Assembly (NCBI GenBank): GCA_041743975.1
Contig: JBGTLT010000220.1
Location: 30,936-94,935 of the forward strand
Direction: 5' to 3'
From: JTS-RE37 sp041743975
GTDB lineage: Bacteria; Bacteroidota; Bacteroidia; Flavobacteriales; Flavobacteriaceae
DNA: 64,000 nt
Part shown: piece after piece, positions 27,487 through 36,919 of the stretch
Layout: the number at the start of each line of letters is the position of its first letter
Position numbering within the stretch: position 1 is the first letter of the stretch
The notes under the pieces: model-generated
Databases searched by the model: none
Told to the model about the DNA's origin: nothing
The model's input: the letters and a program-made list of their open reading frames with translations, nothing else
Position numbers and translations under genes: made by a program

Positions 27487-27687
27487 TTAATCCACTTCAA
27501 ATGTTATTTTCACATTGACCCGGTAATTATCGAGTTTACCGCTACTAACGGTTGCGCTTTGCTCTTTGATATACACGGACCGAATATTCTTAACAGATTT
27601 GGATGCATGTGCAACTGCATTTTTGGCTGCATCTTCCCAACCTATGTCGGAGTTCGCCAATACTTCAATCACTTTTAAAACTGACAT
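27487..27687 (-). CDS. Dodecin family flavin-binding protein
   Basis: 66 residues, the exact dodecin size. The sequence follows the family: SVLKVIEVLANSDIGWEDAA, then AVAHASKSVKNIRSVYIKEQ and the terminal YRVNVKITFEVD. The Trp in IGWEDA is the residue that stacks on bound flavin in characterised dodecins. Dodecins form hollow dodecamers that store or buffer riboflavin/FMN in the cytoplasm. It is monocistronic by its own terminator. Confidence 0.95.
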   Translation of the reverse strand: MSVLKVIEVLANSDIGWEDAAKNAVAHASKSVKNIRSVYIKEQSATVSSGKLDNYRVNVKITFEVD

Positions 27688-27757
27688 ATTTATATATTTT
27701 TTAGATTCTGATTAAGGTACTGAAATAATACCTGCATTCCAAAAAAAAAGACGGGGA

Positions 27758-28651
27758 TTAGCCATTAATGGCAACCACTTCCTGCACCTTGTCACCCATC
27801 ATCTCCTTCAGCATATTTTCAATGCCGTTCTTCAGCGTATAGGTGGAAGAAGGACACCCACTGCAGGCCCCCTGAAGAATAACGTTCACAGTTTTGCTTT
27901 CCGCTTCATACGACTGAAACAGGATATTTCCCCCGTCACTTGCAACAGCGGGTTTTACGTATTCTTCCAGGATGGCCACGATCTCCTTCGATGTATCGTC
28001 CATAGGAATAGCTCCGGCAGCCATTGCTGTTGGTGCCTTTTGGTGGGCAATACTGGCTTCGGAGACCACCGGGTTCCCGGATGCGATAAATTCCCGTATG
28101 AGTTCCCGCAATTCAGCATTGACCTCCTCCCATTCTGTGGTGTCATATTTCATGATGGAAATGTAGTTCTCATCCATAAAAACCTCCTTTACAAAAGGAA
28201 GGTGGAACAGTTTTATGGCAAGTTCGGATCCAGCCGCCTCCTTGCTATTTTTGAATTCGAAGGCTGCAGGCACGATCCTCTTGTTGGCAACAAATTTTAA
28301 TACGGCAGGGTTCGGTGTAACCTCCGCATAGATCGTAACGGCAGATTTAACCGTGCTTCCCTCGTCCACAACCACCTCTCCGGAATTAAGGTACTCTACA
28401 AGTTGCAGGGCCAGTTCGTCTTTCACATCTTCCCATGCCACGATATCAAATCGTTCCAGGGCAATAAAAGTCCCGGAGATATAAACGGTCTTAATAAAGG
28501 GAAGGTAAAATAATTGCCTGGCCAGAGGGGATTTCCCTGCCTCATCGATATTGCGGATTTCATGGTTTCCCCTGGAGATAAAATGGTTGGTCTCAAATTT
28601 TAGAATGGCCGGATTATCTGTTTCCCGGACTGTGATTACATACTCCTTCAT
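27758..28651 (-). CDS. Nfu-type Fe-S scaffold with two N-terminal Nfu_N domains
   Basis: 297 residues from the ATG ending at 28651 (MKEYVITVRETDNPAILKF); the extra ATG 30 nt upstream is not conserved-looking. Two related Nfu_N domains are seen, NPAILKFETNHFI (about 13) and NPAVLKFVANKRI (about 115), each followed by a SPLARQLFYLPFIKTV-type segment, and then a C-terminal NifU domain with ACSGCPSSTYTLKNGIENML, Cys263 and Cys266 holding the transient 4Fe-4S cluster. Nfu proteins pass clusters to apo-enzymes. The gene is divergent from the SprF-like gene; a TATTTTTG box (28674-28667) lies in the short shared region. Confidence 0.93.
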   Translation of the reverse strand: MKEYVITVRETDNPAILKFETNHFISRGNHEIRNIDEAGKSPLARQLFYLPFIKTVYISGTFIALERFDIVAWEDVKDELALQLVEYLNSGEVVVDEGSTVKSAVTIYAEVTPNPAVLKFVANKRIVPAAFEFKNSKEAAGSELAIKLFHLPFVKEVFMDENYISIMKYDTTEWEEVNAELRELIREFIASGNPVVSEASIAHQKAPTAMAAGAIPMDDTSKEIVAILEEYVKPAVASDGGNILFQSYEAESKTVNVILQGACSGCPSSTYTLKNGIENMLKEMMGDKVQEVVAING

Positions 28652-28709
28652 CGTACTTATTTTATACAAAAATACAACCATTTTACTGGTTTGGACCTAT
28701 ATAATAATG

Positions 28710-28739
28710 TTGTGTTTATGTCGTTATACTTTATATTTG
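28710..28739 (+). promoter_or_regulatory. Bacteroidota-type promoter of the PorP/SprF-like gene
   Basis: TTG (28710-28712) and TATATTTG (28732-28739) are exactly 19 nt apart, an ideal match. It is 34 nt before the ATG at 28773, which supports that start over the longer open frame. Confidence 0.75.
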
Positions 28740-28772
28740 GCAAAAAGAGCTATAAACCTTCCCGCACCCTTG

Positions 28773-29771
28773 ATGAAAAGTTTCCTGATAATGTTATTTT
28801 CGCTCTTGACCTATTGTACGGTATCAACAGCCCAGGAAGGAATCCCCGTATATTTTGATTACTTGTCAGACAACTACTACCTGGTACACCCATCCATGGC
28901 CGGGATCGGCCTGGGGGGAAAAGTCCGGTTGACGGCACGGAAGCAATGGTTCAATGTAGAAGAGGCTCCGAGCCTGCAGACGCTAAATGCCCATACCCGG
29001 ATCGGTAACAGCAAAAGTGGTGTTGGTGTCATCATCTTCAATGATGCCAATGGTTACCATTCCCAGACAGGTGGAAAACTCACATACGCGCATCATTTAC
29101 CCTTTGGCGGGGACATACGGATACTGAACCAGTTATCATTCGGACTGAGTGCCGGTTTTATCCAGAGCAGTTTGGATGAGACAGAATTTCGTTCCGTAAT
29201 CCCCGATCCCATAATCACAGGGACCAGGAACAGCGTGGGGTACTTTAATGCAGATTTTGGGATGTCTTACAGCCTGATGGAATTCTATGCCCATGTTTCC
29301 GTTCTGAATGCTCTTGGGAGCGGGCGGGACCTTTATACGGCCATCGAGTTTGACAACCTTCGCAGATACCTCCTTTCAGCCGGTTATATATTTGGGCTGA
29401 ACGAATGGCGCCTTGAACCTTCCGTTCTACTGCAACTAACCGAATTCACAAGAGAAAAGACCGCTGATTTCAATGCCAAGGTTTACAAGGATGTCAGTTT
29501 CGGGACCGTCTGGGGAGGGCTATCTTACAGGCGCAGTTTTGACGGGGCCCAATTCCAGACCAATGGTACTTTTGGCGAACAAAGGCTGCAACTATTTACG
29601 CCTATAATCGGGGTGAACGTCAACCGGTTCCTGGTCTCCTATAATTATTCCTACCAATCCGGGGATATCCGTCTGGATAACGGCGGCTTTCACCAGATCA
29701 CCCTGGGGTATGATTTCGGGCCGGAAAGGGAAGACCGGTTCGATTGTTTCTGCCCTGCTGCCAACTATTAA
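28773..29771 (+). CDS. PorP/SprF family outer-membrane protein
   Basis: 332 residues from ATG 28773, which begins a signal peptide (MKSFLIMLFSLLTYCTVSTAQ). The mature start GIPVYFDYLSDNYYLVHPSMAG follows the PorP/SprF rule (xxPxYxxYxxNxxxxNPAxAG-like), and the rest is amphipathic beta-barrel ending HQITLGYDFGPEREDRFDCF. SprF-like proteins help deliver particular type IX cargo to the cell surface and usually sit beside their cargo gene. Here no cargo gene is adjacent: the next gene is a carbonic anhydrase. It has its own strong promoter. Confidence 0.88.
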   Translation: MKSFLIMLFSLLTYCTVSTAQEGIPVYFDYLSDNYYLVHPSMAGIGLGGKVRLTARKQWFNVEEAPSLQTLNAHTRIGNSKSGVGVIIFNDANGYHSQTGGKLTYAHHLPFGGDIRILNQLSFGLSAGFIQSSLDETEFRSVIPDPIITGTRNSVGYFNADFGMSYSLMEFYAHVSVLNALGSGRDLYTAIEFDNLRRYLLSAGYIFGLNEWRLEPSVLLQLTEFTREKTADFNAKVYKDVSFGTVWGGLSYRRSFDGAQFQTNGTFGEQRLQLFTPIIGVNVNRFLVSYNYSYQSGDIRLDNGGFHQITLGYDFGPEREDRFDCFCPAANY

Positions 29772-29773
29772 AA

Positions 29774-29792
29774 CCTACGGGCTTGCCGTAGG
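29774..29792. repeat. Perfect hairpin after the SprF-like gene
   Basis: CCTACGG (29774-29780) pairs with CCGTAGG (29786-29792) over a 5-nt loop, starting 3 nt after the stop codon. There is no T-run, so it is a stable 3'-end hairpin rather than a standard intrinsic terminator. Confidence 0.5.
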
Positions 29793-29904
29793 GAGCAAAA
29801 CCGCTTCCTGTATCCAATATGCCGTGAATGTCCTCAACAACCATGTGGCCTGCTATCAAATGAAACTACTATAAATTTAAGGATGCTGATCCAATAGCGC
29901 AGCA

Positions 29905-29943
29905 CATTGTCATGCTGTGCGGAAGCGAGGCAACAAAGCATCC
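29905..29943. repeat. Possible degenerate intergenic repeat
   Basis: CATTGTCATGCTGTGCGGAA and the following CGAGGC...AAGCATC resemble, from memory, a dispersed intergenic element of Bacteroidota whose core reads GTCATGCTGAGCGGAG and ends GAAGCATC. Only one copy is in the window, so repetition cannot be shown here. Nothing coding is seen in 29772-30030. Confidence 0.3.
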
Positions 29944-30030
29944 CGACTGCTTTGGGTTAGTTGCGGGAAGTAGTAAACAATAATCTTTAAAGATGTAGCT
30001 TTGGAAATTGAACAATGAACATTACATACT

Positions 30031-30537
30031 ATGATACTCACTGTAAACGGACATACCCCGGAGATAGGGGAGGATTGCTATATTGCAGAGAATGCCACTA
30101 TTGTAGGGGAGGTACGTATGGGGAATCAGTGCAGTATCTGGTTCAACGCCGTGGTTAGGGGGGATGTGAATTCTATAAAAATGGGGAATAAGGTAAACGT
30201 CCAGGACGGAGCGGTTATCCACTGTACCTATCAGAAGGCAGCTACAGTTATCGGCAATAATGTTTCCATCGGTCATAACGCCATCGTACATGGGTGCACC
30301 GTAAAGGATAATGTATTGATAGGAATGGGCAGCATCCTGATGGATGACTGCATTGTGGAGAGCAACTGCATCATCGCAGCCGGGGCTGTAGTGACGGCGG
30401 GCACCCATGTGCCATCGGGATCCATTTTTGCCGGAATGCCGGCCCGGAAGCTGAAGGATATAAGTCCCGAACTGATTTCAGGGGAAATAGACCGGATCGC
30501 CAACAATTATGTTTTCTACTCCGGCTGGTTCAAATAA
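30031..30537 (+). CDS. Gamma-class carbonic anhydrase family protein
   Basis: 168 residues of left-handed beta-helix repeats. The three zinc ligands of the gamma class are in place: His64 (GAVIHCTY), His82 (SIGHNAI) and His87 (VHGCT). Substrate-pocket residues of CamH/YrdA-type members follow (NVQDGAVIH, GMGSILMDD). Such enzymes hydrate CO2 or are non-catalytic YrdA-like proteins; which one applies cannot be told from sequence. It stands alone between the SprF-like gene and fabD. Confidence 0.93.
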   Translation: MILTVNGHTPEIGEDCYIAENATIVGEVRMGNQCSIWFNAVVRGDVNSIKMGNKVNVQDGAVIHCTYQKAATVIGNNVSIGHNAIVHGCTVKDNVLIGMGSILMDDCIVESNCIIAAGAVVTAGTHVPSGSIFAGMPARKLKDISPELISGEIDRIANNYVFYSGWFK

Positions 30538-30742
30538 ACCTTTATCCGGGATCCTGATCCGGTGTTCAGCGTGCCCCATGGATTTTGCAGGGTCCGGCAG
30601 CAAAGGGCCGGGCAATTATACAGGGATTCGAACCCGCCTGGTGCTTAGCCGCTGACGTGGAATCCGGAAGATCCTTACTTATTATGAAAACAGGCCGGAT
30701 ATCGTTTAATTCGCTATTTTAGGCGCATCAAAACAGCACTGG

Positions 30743-31627
30743 ATGAACGCATATATATTTCCGGGTCAGGGCGCTCAATTCACTGGTATGGGCTTCGACC
30801 TATACGATCAATACCCGTTGGCGAAGGAACTTTTTGAAAGCGCCAATGAAATCCTTTCCTTTCGGATAACTGACATCATGTTTAACGGGTCCCCGGAGGA
30901 GTTGCAACGGACCGATGTAACCCAGCCTGCCATCTTCCTGCATTCGGTGATACTCAGCAGGGTGATGGGGGATGCCTTCCGGCCCGATATGGTAGCCGGG
31001 CATTCTTTGGGGGAGCTATCTGCATTGGTTGCCAACCGTACCATCACCTTTGAGGATGGATTGCAATTGGTCTATAAAAGGGCCATGGCGATGCAAAAGG
31101 CCTGTGAGTTGCAACCTGGTACCATGGCTGCGGTCCTGGGGCTGGAAGATTCCGATGTGGAACGGTTATGCGGGGAAACGGAGGGGATCGTAGTTCCGGC
31201 AAATTATAACTGTCCCGGGCAGCTGGTGATTTCAGGCGAAGTGGAAGCTATAGCCCGCGCTTGCGAAAAAATGAAGGAGGCGGGGGCCAAAAGGGCAATC
31301 GTATTGCCGGTAGGCGGTGCTTTCCACTCACCCCTGATGGAACCGGCCCGGGAAGAACTGGCGGCAGCGATTGAGCAAACGCAATTTGGGAACCCGATTT
31401 GCCCCATTTACCAGAATGTAACAACTGTCGCTATGCGAAGCGCGGCCGAAATAAAACAAAACCTGATCTTACAGCTCACGGCACCGGTTAAGTGGGCCCA
31501 GAGTGTCCGGAATATGATACAGGACGGGGCAGGCAATTTTACCGAACTGGCACCCGGGAAAGTATTACAGGGCCTTGTCCGGAAAATAGACGGGGCTGTG
31601 GAAACCACATCTGCGCTTATTACGTAA
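30743..31627 (+). CDS. fabD: Malonyl-CoA:ACP transacylase
   Basis: 294 residues, normal for FabD. It transfers malonyl from CoA to acyl-carrier protein to start fatty acid elongation. Motifs seen: FPGQGAQFTGMG (6-17), the nucleophile elbow AGHSLGE with Ser88, and the catalytic His in GGAFHSPLM (about 200). The C-terminus (ELAPGKVLQGLVRKI) is also canonical. About 205 nt of gene-free sequence precedes it; no fab partners are adjacent, as is common in flavobacteria. Confidence 0.96.
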   Translation: MNAYIFPGQGAQFTGMGFDLYDQYPLAKELFESANEILSFRITDIMFNGSPEELQRTDVTQPAIFLHSVILSRVMGDAFRPDMVAGHSLGELSALVANRTITFEDGLQLVYKRAMAMQKACELQPGTMAAVLGLEDSDVERLCGETEGIVVPANYNCPGQLVISGEVEAIARACEKMKEAGAKRAIVLPVGGAFHSPLMEPAREELAAAIEQTQFGNPICPIYQNVTTVAMRSAAEIKQNLILQLTAPVKWAQSVRNMIQDGAGNFTELAPGKVLQGLVRKIDGAVETTSALIT

Positions 31628-31785
31628 ATGCATAAGGGGAAGCCTGGCATTTCAACCGATTATGGCAGATTTCACCCGCATTTTTGGGGTTATGGTGGTT
31701 TTTTTAGTAATATTGATGCCCTAGTTTTGCCAAACCAGCCGACCATGTTGTGAATTGATCCTGGAATTGATTCTAAAGGCAGTCT

Positions 31786-34700
31786 ATGAAAATGAAAAGA
31801 AATAATACGGCCACATGGTTCCCTGGCCTTAGTGGCATCAAAATCCTCCTACTGGCCTGGTGTTTTGGCGGTTCCCTTACTTTACAGGGGCAGGAGATCA
31901 GTATTGAAGTAGATGCCAACCCTGCTGAGGAAGGAAGCCAGGCCGGGAGTTTCAGGGTTTTTCGGAGTACTAATACCTTTTTACCTATTTTCATTACCTA
32001 TTCTGTATCAGGGACCGCTACAAACGCAGATTATTCCCCCTTCTCCGGTTCAATTACAATGCTACCTCTTACTGCAGAGACTTTTATTCCCATAAATGTC
32101 ATCGATGACATTTTGGTGGAAGGTCCCGAAAACATCATAGTCACACTGACAAGTACCACTGATGACAGTACTTTCGGGGACAACACGGCCACCGCAGAAA
32201 TTACCGACAATGATCTTGGGGTTATTACGGTTACTGCTACGGATCCAAACGCCTCTGAAGAGGGTTTGGATAATGGCAGCTTTAGCGTTGACCTGAGCAA
32301 CCCCAACGGCACAGATAATGTGGTGAATGTTACCTATACCTTAACAGGTACTGCAGGCAACCCCTCTTCCGGGGAGGCGGATTACAGCCTGTCCGGTGCT
32401 GCTACACTTAGCTTTACCAATGATGGGGCACAGGTAAACCGGGTATTGGACATCATACCCATTGATGATCCCCTGTGGGAGGATGATGAGACGGTAATCC
32501 TTACCCTGACAGGGACGGACAGTGCTTTGTTTACCATAGGTTCCCCCAGCCAGGCAACTGTAGTCATTGCAGCAAACGATTGTACCGCCGGGAATACCGC
32601 CCCGGTCCTCAATAGCAACCCCAATGACTTCTGTGATGTATCCAGCGTTCAGCTTAATTCCTATTTTAGTGGCACCCCTCCGCCGGGTAGTGAACTAAGG
32701 TGGTCTACCAACGATGACCTGACGAATACTGGTGATTATGTGCCCGCCACCAACGGGAGTACTGTTACAGACGAAGACACCTATTACGCCTTTTTTTATG
32801 ACCCGGCCACCTTTTGTATGAGTCCGCCCAGTGCAGGGCGTGCCATAACGTTCAGTACGTCTCCCTCGGCAGGGACTCCCTCCAATGTTAATGCCTGTTC
32901 CGATGAGGATTTCGGGGAATCAATGGTAGATTTGGATGAGCTGCTGTCCGGCACAGTTGATGCCGGTGACTGGGCCTTCATATCAGGGCCGGAAGCGATC
33001 AACATCCCCGGTAACTCGGATATAGATTTTGACGGGCGCCCGCTCGGCAATTATGTGTTTACCTATACCACCACTACAGCGGTGGCCCCCTGTACCAACC
33101 AGTCTTCCACGGTGACCATTTCGGTGATCGACTGTGATCCCTGTGTGGCAGGGGACACCCCCCCGGTACTCAATGCCAATTCAAACGCATTCTGCGATAC
33201 CCCAAGCGCTATCTCCCTGAACACCTACCTCACCGGCTCCCCCCCCCCAGGGACCGTCCTGCGCTGGTCTACCAACAGTGACCCGACCAACACCGGGGAT
33301 TGGGTACCGGAAACCAATGGCAGTTCGGTATCCGTTTCGGATACGTATTACGCTTTCTTTTATGATGCTGTAAACACATGTTCAAGTCCCGCCTCTGCGG
33401 GCAGGACCATCACTTTCAGTATGTCGCCCTCGGCAGGGACTCCATCCAATGCCAATGCCTGTTCCGATCCGGAATTCGGGGAAACAAGCGTAAATCTGGA
33501 TGATCTGCTGTCCGGCACAATTGATGCCGGCAACTGGGCCTTCATAACAGGGCCGGAAGCGATCCCCATACCCGGTAACTCGGATATAGATTTTGACGGG
33601 CGCCCGCTCGGTGATTATGTATTCACCTATACCACCACTACAGCGGTGGCCCCCTGTACCAACGAGTCTTCCACAGTGACCATTTCGGTGATCGACTGTG
33701 ATCCCTGCCTTGCAGGGAATTTGCCACCGGTACTCAATTCCCTGACTCCGACTGTTTTCTGTGATGGGATCAGCCAGAACCTGAATAATTATACGATTAC
33801 CAGCCCTCCCCCCGGAACCACGCTTCGCTGGAGTACGAACCCGGATCCCCTGGTGCTTACTGCACACCGGACGGCAGCTCAGATAGCCAACCCCGCTCTA
33901 GGTACCTATTACGGCTTTTTCTATGACGCCGTCAATACCTGCGCCAGCCCAACGCTGGAAGTTACGCTAACCCTTAACAGGACCCCTGAATTCACATCCA
34001 CAACAGGCGCCACGAGATGCGCCCCCGGGCAGGTTACACTATCGGCTGCAGGAACTATTCCAGACAGTGATGAAACACCCAATTTCCGGTGGTATTCATC
34101 CCCCACCAGTACAGTAGTGTTGTCCAGCCTGGCAAATTATTCCCCGAATGTAACAGCCACTTCAACCTTTTACGTGGAAGCTACTGCCAACGGCTGTACC
34201 TCGGAACGGGAAGCCGTTATTGCGACTGTGGTACCGCAGCCCTCGGCCGGAACCCCAACAAATGCCTCCTCCTGCAGCGTGGCGGCTAACGGGCCAACTA
34301 CCCTGGACCTTGATGAGAGGCTGGCCGGGGAAGATACCGGGATCTGGACCATCACCACCGATCCTTCAGGCAGCCTGACCATAGGGGTTGGTAATGTAAT
34401 CAATTTTGAAGGCAGGGCCGAAGGAATCTATGTGTTTACCTTCACCACTACCGGGGACCATACACCTTGTAACAATGTATCATCCCAGGTGAGCATCTCC
34501 GTTAATGACTGCGACGTGGATACGGATGGCGATGGCCTGTTTGACGGCGTTGAAGCTTCATTGGGGACGGACCCTAACAACACGGATACGGATGATGACG
34601 GGATTAATGATGGGACCGAAGTGGGCAGTGACACGTCCAATCCCCTGGATGAAGACGGGGACGGGATAATTGACGCCCTGGATTCCGATGTTATTGATTC

Positions 34701-35913
34701 TGATAATGATGGTGTAAACGACCAGCAAGACCCCGGGAATTCCAATCCCTGTGTGCCGGATAATTTGAACATGCTTTGCGATACGGACGGGGATGGTATT
34801 ACCGATGGGGAGGAGATTGCCAACGGGTCTAATCCTTTCGATGCCTGCGACCCCAACCTTACCCCGGATTGCGAACCGGATCCTATTGACCTGGCAATCA
34901 CCAAGGTGATCGACAATGAAAATGCGGTTATCGGGGACCGGGTAGTATTTACCATCAACCTAACCAATACCACAGATCGCAGGGTGCTGAACATACAGGT
35001 TGGCGACCTGCTTGAAACCGGGTTCCAGTATATTTCACACGAAACCTCCCTGGGCACCTATGATGAGTTACTTGGGGAATGGGATATTTTTGAATTGCAA
35101 TCCATGGAGTCGGCCACCCTGGCGGTTACCGCAGATGTACTGGAAGGGGGAATTTATTCCAATACCGCAGAATTGCTGGAATCCTTTCCGGACGACAACA
35201 ATGCAGCCAATAACAGCGCTACCATCACCCTGCTGATTGACCAGCCCGAAGGGGTGGATTTGTTGATTGAAAAAAGCGCGTTGAGCGCCAGGCCGCTGGT
35301 GGGTGACCGGGTAATTTTTACTATCAAGGTAACCAATAAGTCCATTTCAGATGCCGTTACCAACATACAGGCAGAAGATATATTGCCGGAAGGGTCGGAG
35401 CGGGGGTTTGTGTATATTGACCACATTACGGATAATGGGGAATATGATCCCAATGACGGCCTATGGCAGATACCGCAGCTGGAAGTTGGGCAGGAGGCAG
35501 TCCTTGACATTACCGTATTTGTGCCCCGTGAGGGCACCTTCCAGAATACGGCACGTATCATCCGTTCTTCACCCGGAGACGGAAATCAGGAGAACAATAC
35601 AGCTACTGCAGAGGTCAGGGTAAGCGTGCCTACGGAGGCCGATCCGGGTTTTATTTTCAACCAATTCTCCCCTAATGGTGACGGCACCAATGATTTCCTT
35701 AAGATCAAGGATATAGCCATCTTTACAAATACATCACTAAAAATTTTCAACAGGTATGGCAACCTGATGCTCGATATCGCCAATATGCCAGAAGACCACG
35801 TATGGGATGGTACCTATAAAAATGAAGCAGCTCCGGATGGCACCTACTACTATATTTTGGATCTGGGCGATGGCTCGGAGATTAGAAAAGGCTGGATCCA
35901 GCTCATAAGATGA
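31786..35913 (+). CDS. Giant T9SS cargo protein: Calx-beta, repeats, TSP3, DUF11 and type-B sorting domain
   Basis: 1375 residues. N-terminal signal (about 1-36), two Calx-beta-like domains (about 37-145 and 146-262; ITDNDLGVI, IAANDC ends), two nearly identical 187/188-residue repeats (266-452, 453-640) and a diverged third copy, a thrombospondin-3-like calcium region (about 908-1028; DTDGDGLFDGVEAS, DTDDDGINDGTEVG), two DUF11 domains (about 1031-1158, 1157-1285; KVIDNENAVIGDRVVFTINL) and a gliding-motility-type C-terminal domain (about 1286-1375; FSPNGDGTNDFLKI, LKIFNRYGNLM, WDGTYKNEAAPDGTYYY). The last domain is the type-B signal for type IX secretion. Likely an adhesin displayed on, or shed from, the surface. 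Its stop overlaps the SprF-like gene's start (ATGA). Confidence 0.92.
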   Translation: MKMKRNNTATWFPGLSGIKILLLAWCFGGSLTLQGQEISIEVDANPAEEGSQAGSFRVFRSTNTFLPIFITYSVSGTATNADYSPFSGSITMLPLTAETFIPINVIDDILVEGPENIIVTLTSTTDDSTFGDNTATAEITDNDLGVITVTATDPNASEEGLDNGSFSVDLSNPNGTDNVVNVTYTLTGTAGNPSSGEADYSLSGAATLSFTNDGAQVNRVLDIIPIDDPLWEDDETVILTLTGTDSALFTIGSPSQATVVIAANDCTAGNTAPVLNSNPNDFCDVSSVQLNSYFSGTPPPGSELRWSTNDDLTNTGDYVPATNGSTVTDEDTYYAFFYDPATFCMSPPSAGRAITFSTSPSAGTPSNVNACSDEDFGESMVDLDELLSGTVDAGDWAFISGPEAINIPGNSDIDFDGRPLGNYVFTYTTTTAVAPCTNQSSTVTISVIDCDPCVAGDTPPVLNANSNAFCDTPSAISLNTYLTGSPPPGTVLRWSTNSDPTNTGDWVPETNGSSVSVSDTYYAFFYDAVNTCSSPASAGRTITFSMSPSAGTPSNANACSDPEFGETSVNLDDLLSGTIDAGNWAFITGPEAIPIPGNSDIDFDGRPLGDYVFTYTTTTAVAPCTNESSTVTISVIDCDPCLAGNLPPVLNSLTPTVFCDGISQNLNNYTITSPPPGTTLRWSTNPDPLVLTAHRTAAQIANPALGTYYGFFYDAVNTCASPTLEVTLTLNRTPEFTSTTGATRCAPGQVTLSAAGTIPDSDETPNFRWYSSPTSTVVLSSLANYSPNVTATSTFYVEATANGCTSEREAVIATVVPQPSAGTPTNASSCSVAANGPTTLDLDERLAGEDTGIWTITTDPSGSLTIGVGNVINFEGRAEGIYVFTFTTTGDHTPCNNVSSQVSISVNDCDVDTDGDGLFDGVEASLGTDPNNTDTDDDGINDGTEVGSDTSNPLDEDGDGIIDALDSDVIDSDNDGVNDQQDPGNSNPCVPDNLNMLCDTDGDGITDGEEIANGSNPFDACDPNLTPDCEPDPIDLAITKVIDNENAVIGDRVVFTINLTNTTDRRVLNIQVGDLLETGFQYISHETSLGTYDELLGEWDIFELQSMESATLAVTADVLEGGIYSNTAELLESFPDDNNAANNSATITLLIDQPEGVDLLIEKSALSARPLVGDRVIFTIKVTNKSISDAVTNIQAEDILPEGSERGFVYIDHITDNGEYDPNDGLWQIPQLEVGQEAVLDITVFVPREGTFQNTARIIRSSPGDGNQENNTATAEVRVSVPTEADPGFIFNQFSPNGDGTNDFLKIKDIAIFTNTSLKIFNRYGNLMLDIANMPEDHVWDGTYKNEAAPDGTYYYILDLGDGSEIRKGWIQLIR
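32581..33705 (+). repeat. Two tandem 187/188-codon repeats in the cargo protein
   Basis: Unit 1 runs 32581-33141 and unit 2 runs 33142-33705. Their 3' thirds are almost identical in DNA: the tract beginning GGTAACTCGGATATAGATTT occurs at 33010 and again at 33574, and similarity persists to the Cys-Asp-Pro-Cys codons at each unit end. A third, diverged copy (CLAGNLPPVLNS) starts at 33706. High DNA identity, including synonymous sites, suggests recent duplication or gene conversion. Confidence 0.9.
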
Positions 35914-36908
35914 ATAGCATAATGACTTGTAAATCAAGGAGTTTTTTATATAGCATCCGCCTTTTTGCCCTGGCCTTCTGTACACTCCTGGTCAACGATA
36001 TTCAGGCCCAAAGGGAGCCACAGTATACACAGTATATGTATAATATTGGCAGTTTTAACCCGGCCTATGTCGGGAGCGTGGAATCCCCGGATATTTCAGC
36101 CTTGTACAGGGCCCAGTGGATCAGTATCCCCGGGGCACCAAGGACCATCCGGTTTGGGGCGAATGTTCCGTTGGCCAATGAAAAAAATGGTATCGGTTTC
36201 AATGCCATCAGCGACCAGCTGGGCCCTACGACCAATACTTACCTGAATATGGCCTATTCTTTCCAGGTAAATGTGGCCGAGACTACGAAATTGTCTTTCG
36301 GGGTCAATGCCGGAGGCTCCTTTCTCAATGTGGATTTCTCCAAAGGGACTTTTGAAAACCCGGGAGAACCCATACTGGACAGGGAGATCATTAAAAAATT
36401 CTACCCCACAGTGGGGGCAGGCCTATTCCTCTATCAGGAAAATTGGTACCTCGGAACCTCGGTCCCCAACTTTCTGACAGACGGAATCTATAATGAAGAT
36501 GTGGCCACGGTGGTGGAGGACAAAATGCAGTTTAATTTTATAGGCGGATATGTATTTGACCTTTCAGATGGCCTGAAGTTCAAACCCGCATTTTTGGTAA
36601 ATTATATCAAAGGGGCTCCGGTAACACTGAACGGATCGGCAAATTTCCTGATCAATGACGTCTTCACCCTGGGCGCCTCCTACCGGAATAACAATGCCAT
36701 AAGCGGCCTGGCAGGGTTTCAGATATCAGGCAATACGTTTATTGGATATTCCTACGACTACAATACCAACGGATTGGGGGCCTACAACAGCGGTACTCAT
36801 GAAATAATTCTTAAATTCTACCTTGGAAAAGGAGGTGAGGGCAGCAAAGAGGACGGGAAGAGCCGGAAAGGGAAACCGAAGCAGATTGATACTCCACGAT
36901 TTTTCTAA
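35910..36908 (+). CDS. PorP/SprF family outer-membrane protein (cargo partner)
   Basis: 332 residues starting inside the stop of the giant cargo gene (ATGA overlap). Signal peptide region SFLYSIRLFALAFCTLLVNDIQAQ, then the diagnostic REPQYTQYMYNIGSFNPAYVGS of the PorP/SprF family; the rest is beta-barrel ending HEIILKFYLGKGG plus a basic tail (KSRKGKPKQIDTPRFF). In Flavobacterium, SprF is needed to secrete the adhesin SprB encoded just upstream; the same pairing here points to dedicated secretion or surface anchoring of the 1375-residue protein. The OmpA gene follows after 11 nt. Confidence 0.94.
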   Translation: MNSIMTCKSRSFLYSIRLFALAFCTLLVNDIQAQREPQYTQYMYNIGSFNPAYVGSVESPDISALYRAQWISIPGAPRTIRFGANVPLANEKNGIGFNAISDQLGPTTNTYLNMAYSFQVNVAETTKLSFGVNAGGSFLNVDFSKGTFENPGEPILDREIIKKFYPTVGAGLFLYQENWYLGTSVPNFLTDGIYNEDVATVVEDKMQFNFIGGYVFDLSDGLKFKPAFLVNYIKGAPVTLNGSANFLINDVFTLGASYRNNNAISGLAGFQISGNTFIGYSYDYNTNGLGAYNSGTHEIILKFYLGKGGEGSKEDGKSRKGKPKQIDTPRFF

Positions 36909-36919
36909 AAGACCATGGT

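Noticed and set aside
30621..30638. tRNA-like T-arm on the minus strand (GGGTTCGAATCCC)
   Set aside because: Only three of five T-stem pairs form and no acceptor, D or anticodon arm can be drawn around it, so it is not a tRNA.
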